Origin: Brachionus plicatilis
Lineage: Eukaryota > Rotifera > Eurotatoria > Ploima > Brachionidae
Assembly: GCA_010279815.1 (NCBI GenBank)
Contig: QEOQ01000221.1
Location: forward strand, 388,973 to 452,972
Length of the DNA: 64,000 nucleotides
Direction: 5' to 3'
Shown: one piece after another, positions 60,674-64,000 of the stretch
Layout: every line of letters begins with the position of its first letter
How positions within the stretch are numbered: position 1 is the first letter of the stretch
The notes under the pieces: generated by a model
Databases searched by the model: none
What the model was told of the DNA's origin: nothing
Seen by the model: only the letters and a program-made list of their open reading frames with translations
Made by a program: the position numbers and the translations under genes

Positions 60674-63600
60674 ATTTATTTTTTATTTATTTGTTTTCTG
60701 TACCGAGCTAGAACTCCTTCAGAATAAGTTAAAAAAAAAAATAAAAAAAAAATAAAATAAAAATAAAATAAAATAAAATAAAATTAAAGTTAATAAAATG
60801 ATATAAAAGAAAAGAATCGAAATAAAGTAAATAAGCTAAAAAAATGAAAGTTGTAAAGACATAAATAGAAATAGATTGTTACATGTTGCACATGTTTAAA
60901 TAGTTCTAGTTTCAGGAAAAAAAGAAGAAATAGTAAGGTAGCAATTACACAATGGAGTTAGGTATTCAATATATCTTGATTCGAAACCTTCTTTGTATTC
61001 CTTCACCAGTCTTACAACCAATGGAATAGAATGACTCAGTCCTGTCCCAACATATCTCTCACTCAATTCAAAAAACCGATTCGAGACTGTAAGTAATTTT
61101 AGTTTATTAAAAGCCTCATGATGCACGATGTTGGAGGGAGAATCATATTTTACCTTAAGAATAGATCTGACTGCTGTATTCTGAATTGCTTGCAGTTTTT
61201 TGATATTATTCTCTGAAAATGAATTTAAGCAAAGAAAAGAATAATCTAAAATTGATCCGACTAAGGATTTATATAGATTTCCTAGTGTGTTTTGATTAAG
61301 ACCCCATTTTTTGTTTGACAATATCTTAATAATATTTAGCCTATTATTGCAGCGTTCTTTAATTTCGTCTACCAGTATATTAAAATTTAACTTAGAATCA
61401 AATTTAATACCAATAAATTTGATTTCTTTTTGGCTCACTATTCTGTTTCCATAAATTTTTAAGTTTAGATTATCACTTTCTTTTTTGTACCTGGAAAAGA
61501 CTACTGAACACGACTTTTCAACTGATATCTTCATTTTCCATTTAATAAGCCATTGTTCTAGTTCGTTGAGGTATTTATAAATCTTATTTTCTAGGTTCCC
61601 CTTTTTGTTATAAATGAAGAATGTTACTAGATCATCTGCGAATAGCAGAGAGTATTCATTATTTGTTTTGTTTCTTTTGGGGATGTCATTAATATATATA
61701 CTAATTAAAAGAGGACTAATTACTGAGCCTTGAGAAACACCTGCAGTTATTTGATATTCTTCGCTCAGATGGTCATTCACATTTACCCTAAATGTCATAG
61801 AGTCTTAAAAGGATCTAATCCACATAGTCAAGTAATGAGGTGGATTTATTTTAATCAATTTAAAAAGTAAACCTTCATACCAAACCCTATCAAAGGCTTT
61901 AGAAATGTCAAAAAAAGGCCGCTAACTCTTTTTTTTCTATTAAATGATTCCACAATTTTTTGAATTAAAAAGAAAAGATTATCTACTGTTCGCCGGTGTT
62001 TCCTAAATCCAGATTGCTCCTGGGTAAGGAGTGAATTTTGTTCCAAAAAATTGTATAATCTTGAATAAACTATGCGTTCCAGTAGCTTTCCTAAACAACT
62101 CGTTATACTAATTGGTCTATAATTTAAAGGATCTTGTAAAGAAGAGGCTTTTTTTTGAATCATAGTAATGTTCGATGTCCTCCACGCTCTAGGGACTCTA
62201 CCTTCTCGAAGAGATAAATTAAAAAGTTCTATGATTTCTATTAATGAATTTCTAGGTAAATTTTTTAACATTAAATTATGAATTTGGTAAGGTCCTGATG
62301 CCACTTCATTTTTCAATCTTTTTAAAGCCATAATTAATTCATTTAAGCAAATTGGATCATTAAAATTAGACTGATTATAATTTCTAAAAAAATCAGAGTT
62401 AGAATTTAGTATTTCGATATCTTTCTCAGAATCAATTAAATCAGAATTAGGACTAAATATTGAAGATAAGAGTTCTCCGAAGCATTTTCCCTTTTCTTCA
62501 TTAGTTTTGAATTCATTTTCATTTAAAATCAAATTAGGAATTAAATTTGATCCTTTTTTTGTTCTAAATTTATTTATTTTTTTCCAAAAAGGTCTACTTG
62601 TCAGTGGGTTTTTTCCCATCTTCTCAATAAAATCAAACCAATTTTGATTCCAGAATTTTTTTTAAAGAGGCCTTTAACTCAGATGTAAGTTGATTAAATT
62701 TTTGCTTTCGCTTTTGAAAGCGAGTTTTCTGGAAGTTTCTTCTTACTTTCCTACATTCTTTAATCAAATTTACAATGTTCGTTGGAAGACTCGTCTTGTA
62801 GATTTTCTAAGAAAGATATGGAATGCATTTATGTGAAGCAGAAATAATTTCTTCTGTAATTTTATCATTTAGTTGGTCTATTGTGAGGGAACTTTCAGTG
62901 ATATTCACTATTTGAGAATTTAAAATCTCGCTAAATAATTGCCAGTTTGCTTTCTTATAGTTAAACCTTTTAGCTGCTGATTTATTTTCTAATTGATAGC
63001 CCATAGAAATCGATGCTTCGATTGGAAAATGGTCACTAGTCATGTCTTGACTATAAAGACAATAAAGACTATAAAGACACTAAAGTCGGTAATTTTGTCA
63101 ATTAAAGAAGATGAAACTAAAAAAAGGTCAAGAATTTCAAAGTAATTCTTATTAAAAATATTGAAAGTAGGACGCTTATCATTGATTACTGAAAAGTCTA
63201 ACTCATTGATTATTCTTTCCAACAATATGCCATTTTCATTTTCCCCAACGCAGCCTATTTGCTTTGTTCTAGCGTTTAGATCACCACCTAAAATGTAGTT
63301 CCTACACTTTTTATTAACTGTTTTAAAAAACTCAAAGTTCAGAAGCACATTGGGCGGATTATAAAGACTAAATACAAACAATTCACTATTCTTTCCTAAG
63401 TTCATTTTTATACAAAGGAGTTCGGAATTGAATTCCTCATAAGAAAAATCTTGTATAAATTCAATTCCTTCTTTAATTAAAATAGCTACTCCTCCTCCAT
63501 ACTTGTTGCGTGTTTTTGTTATTAACTGATAATTGTTAAAATCAAGATAAATATTTGCCTCACTCAAATCTATCTTTAATTCATTGAGCAAAACAATGTC

Positions 63601-64000
63601 GGGACATTTTTGAGCTAAAAAATTGGCTAAGAGATGAACCCTACTAGGTAAATGAAGACAATTCCAGTGTGTAATTACTAACCTTGTTTTATTATAAGGT
63701 TTTGTTCTTAAAGTTGATTAATTTGTCTTCTTGTTCATTCTAAATTTTCTTCAATGCTGTTTTGACTGGCAGTTTGCTGACCATCTTCGTTAGATGATTG
63801 ATCTGCTTAAATTGAACATTCAGTTGATGAACTGTTTGATTCAGACTCGAAGGTATTGTCGTTTTCATTTTCCAAGACAACTAATTGTTTCTTTGATTCG
63901 TTTTCTGTGAACTCTTTTTAATTTCGATCAGATTCGGAAAATCTCTTGATTTGATTTTTGGTTTGGAAAAAAGTTTCATTCTCATTTTGATCATTTGAGC
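60674..64000 (-). mobile_element. APE-type LINE retrotransposon, runs off the window
   Basis: The order on the minus strand is: an ORF1-like acidic tail near 63990-63740, AP-endonuclease, reverse transcriptase, a 3' UTR with a TAAAA-type microsatellite (about 60725-60790), and an AAATAAATAAAAAATAAA-like tail at 60674-60695. Copies of its parts are scattered at 0.6, 8.2, 10.3, 12.6 and 31.8 kb. The 5' end is outside the window. Confidence 0.92.
60896..63712 (-). pseudogene. LINE ORF2: endonuclease and reverse transcriptase, disrupted
   Basis: The endonuclease begins near 63712 (VITHWNCLHL) and includes NELKI, YGGGVAILIK, LYNPPN, GGDLNAR and the terminal TSDHFPIE. The RT begins about 62619 (MGKNPLTSRPFWKK) and has FRKHRRTVDNLFFL, TAGVSQGSVISPLL and the active site LLFADDLVTFF, followed by thumb and C-terminal sequence to 60896. 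Breaks: a frame change near 63050, where a TCTTTATAG-type microduplication expands the sequence (FIVFIVFIV); a stop near 62807; a frame shift near 62620-62680; and another near 61800-61860. Family resemblance is to the CR1/Jockey/L2 group, not resolved further. The frame is broken, but the sequence is otherwise fresh. Confidence 0.9.

Overview
The window is very AT-rich animal nuclear DNA. The genes are interrupted by short GT..AG introns, often near 50 bp, with a few longer ones. A Mox-type homeobox gene, a Rel/NF-kB gene and tandem fatty-acid elongases point to a bilaterian animal. Base composition, intron size and the transposon mix would fit a monogonont rotifer (Brachionus-like), but that is an inference and the species cannot be read from the sequence.

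Layout. 1-13.0 kb is a repeat-rich block. It holds three divergent pairs of identical tRNA-Cys(GCA) genes, decayed LINE copies, palindromic elements, and a nearly intact MULE-type DNA transposon (5763-7878) whose single ORF joins part of a transposase to a complete Ulp1/C48 protease. A run of N (13053-13526) interrupts the second copy of a duplicated 1 kb block. 13.55-18.89 kb (minus strand) carries a single-pass membrane glycoprotein gene, whose 3.6 kb intron holds an inverted LINE duplication and a hammerhead-like motif. 24.0-27.75 kb (plus) is a six-exon secreted glycosidase-like gene. 32.7-35.5 kb (minus) is the Mox gene. 36-45.5 kb is mostly empty, with a second group of tRNA-Cys genes at 42.1-43.8 kb. 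45.5-49.3 kb (plus) carries two tandem ELOVL genes with identical intron positions. 49.6-51.5 kb (minus) is a Rel/NF-kB gene without ankyrin repeats, and 51.8-54.9 kb (plus) is DPH1. From 55.1 kb to the end the window is nested transposons: a hAT inside a palindromic element, a MULE transposase pseudogene split by a hAT MITE, and an EN/RT LINE that runs off the right edge.

Exon structures were built by hand from splice signals, reading-frame continuity and family resemblance. Seven multi-exon genes close with consistent phase. No expression or database evidence was available. The cellular genes are unrelated housekeeping, signalling and developmental genes. The tRNA-Cys genes and transposons make up the accessory layer, and several insertions can be ordered by nesting and target-site duplications.
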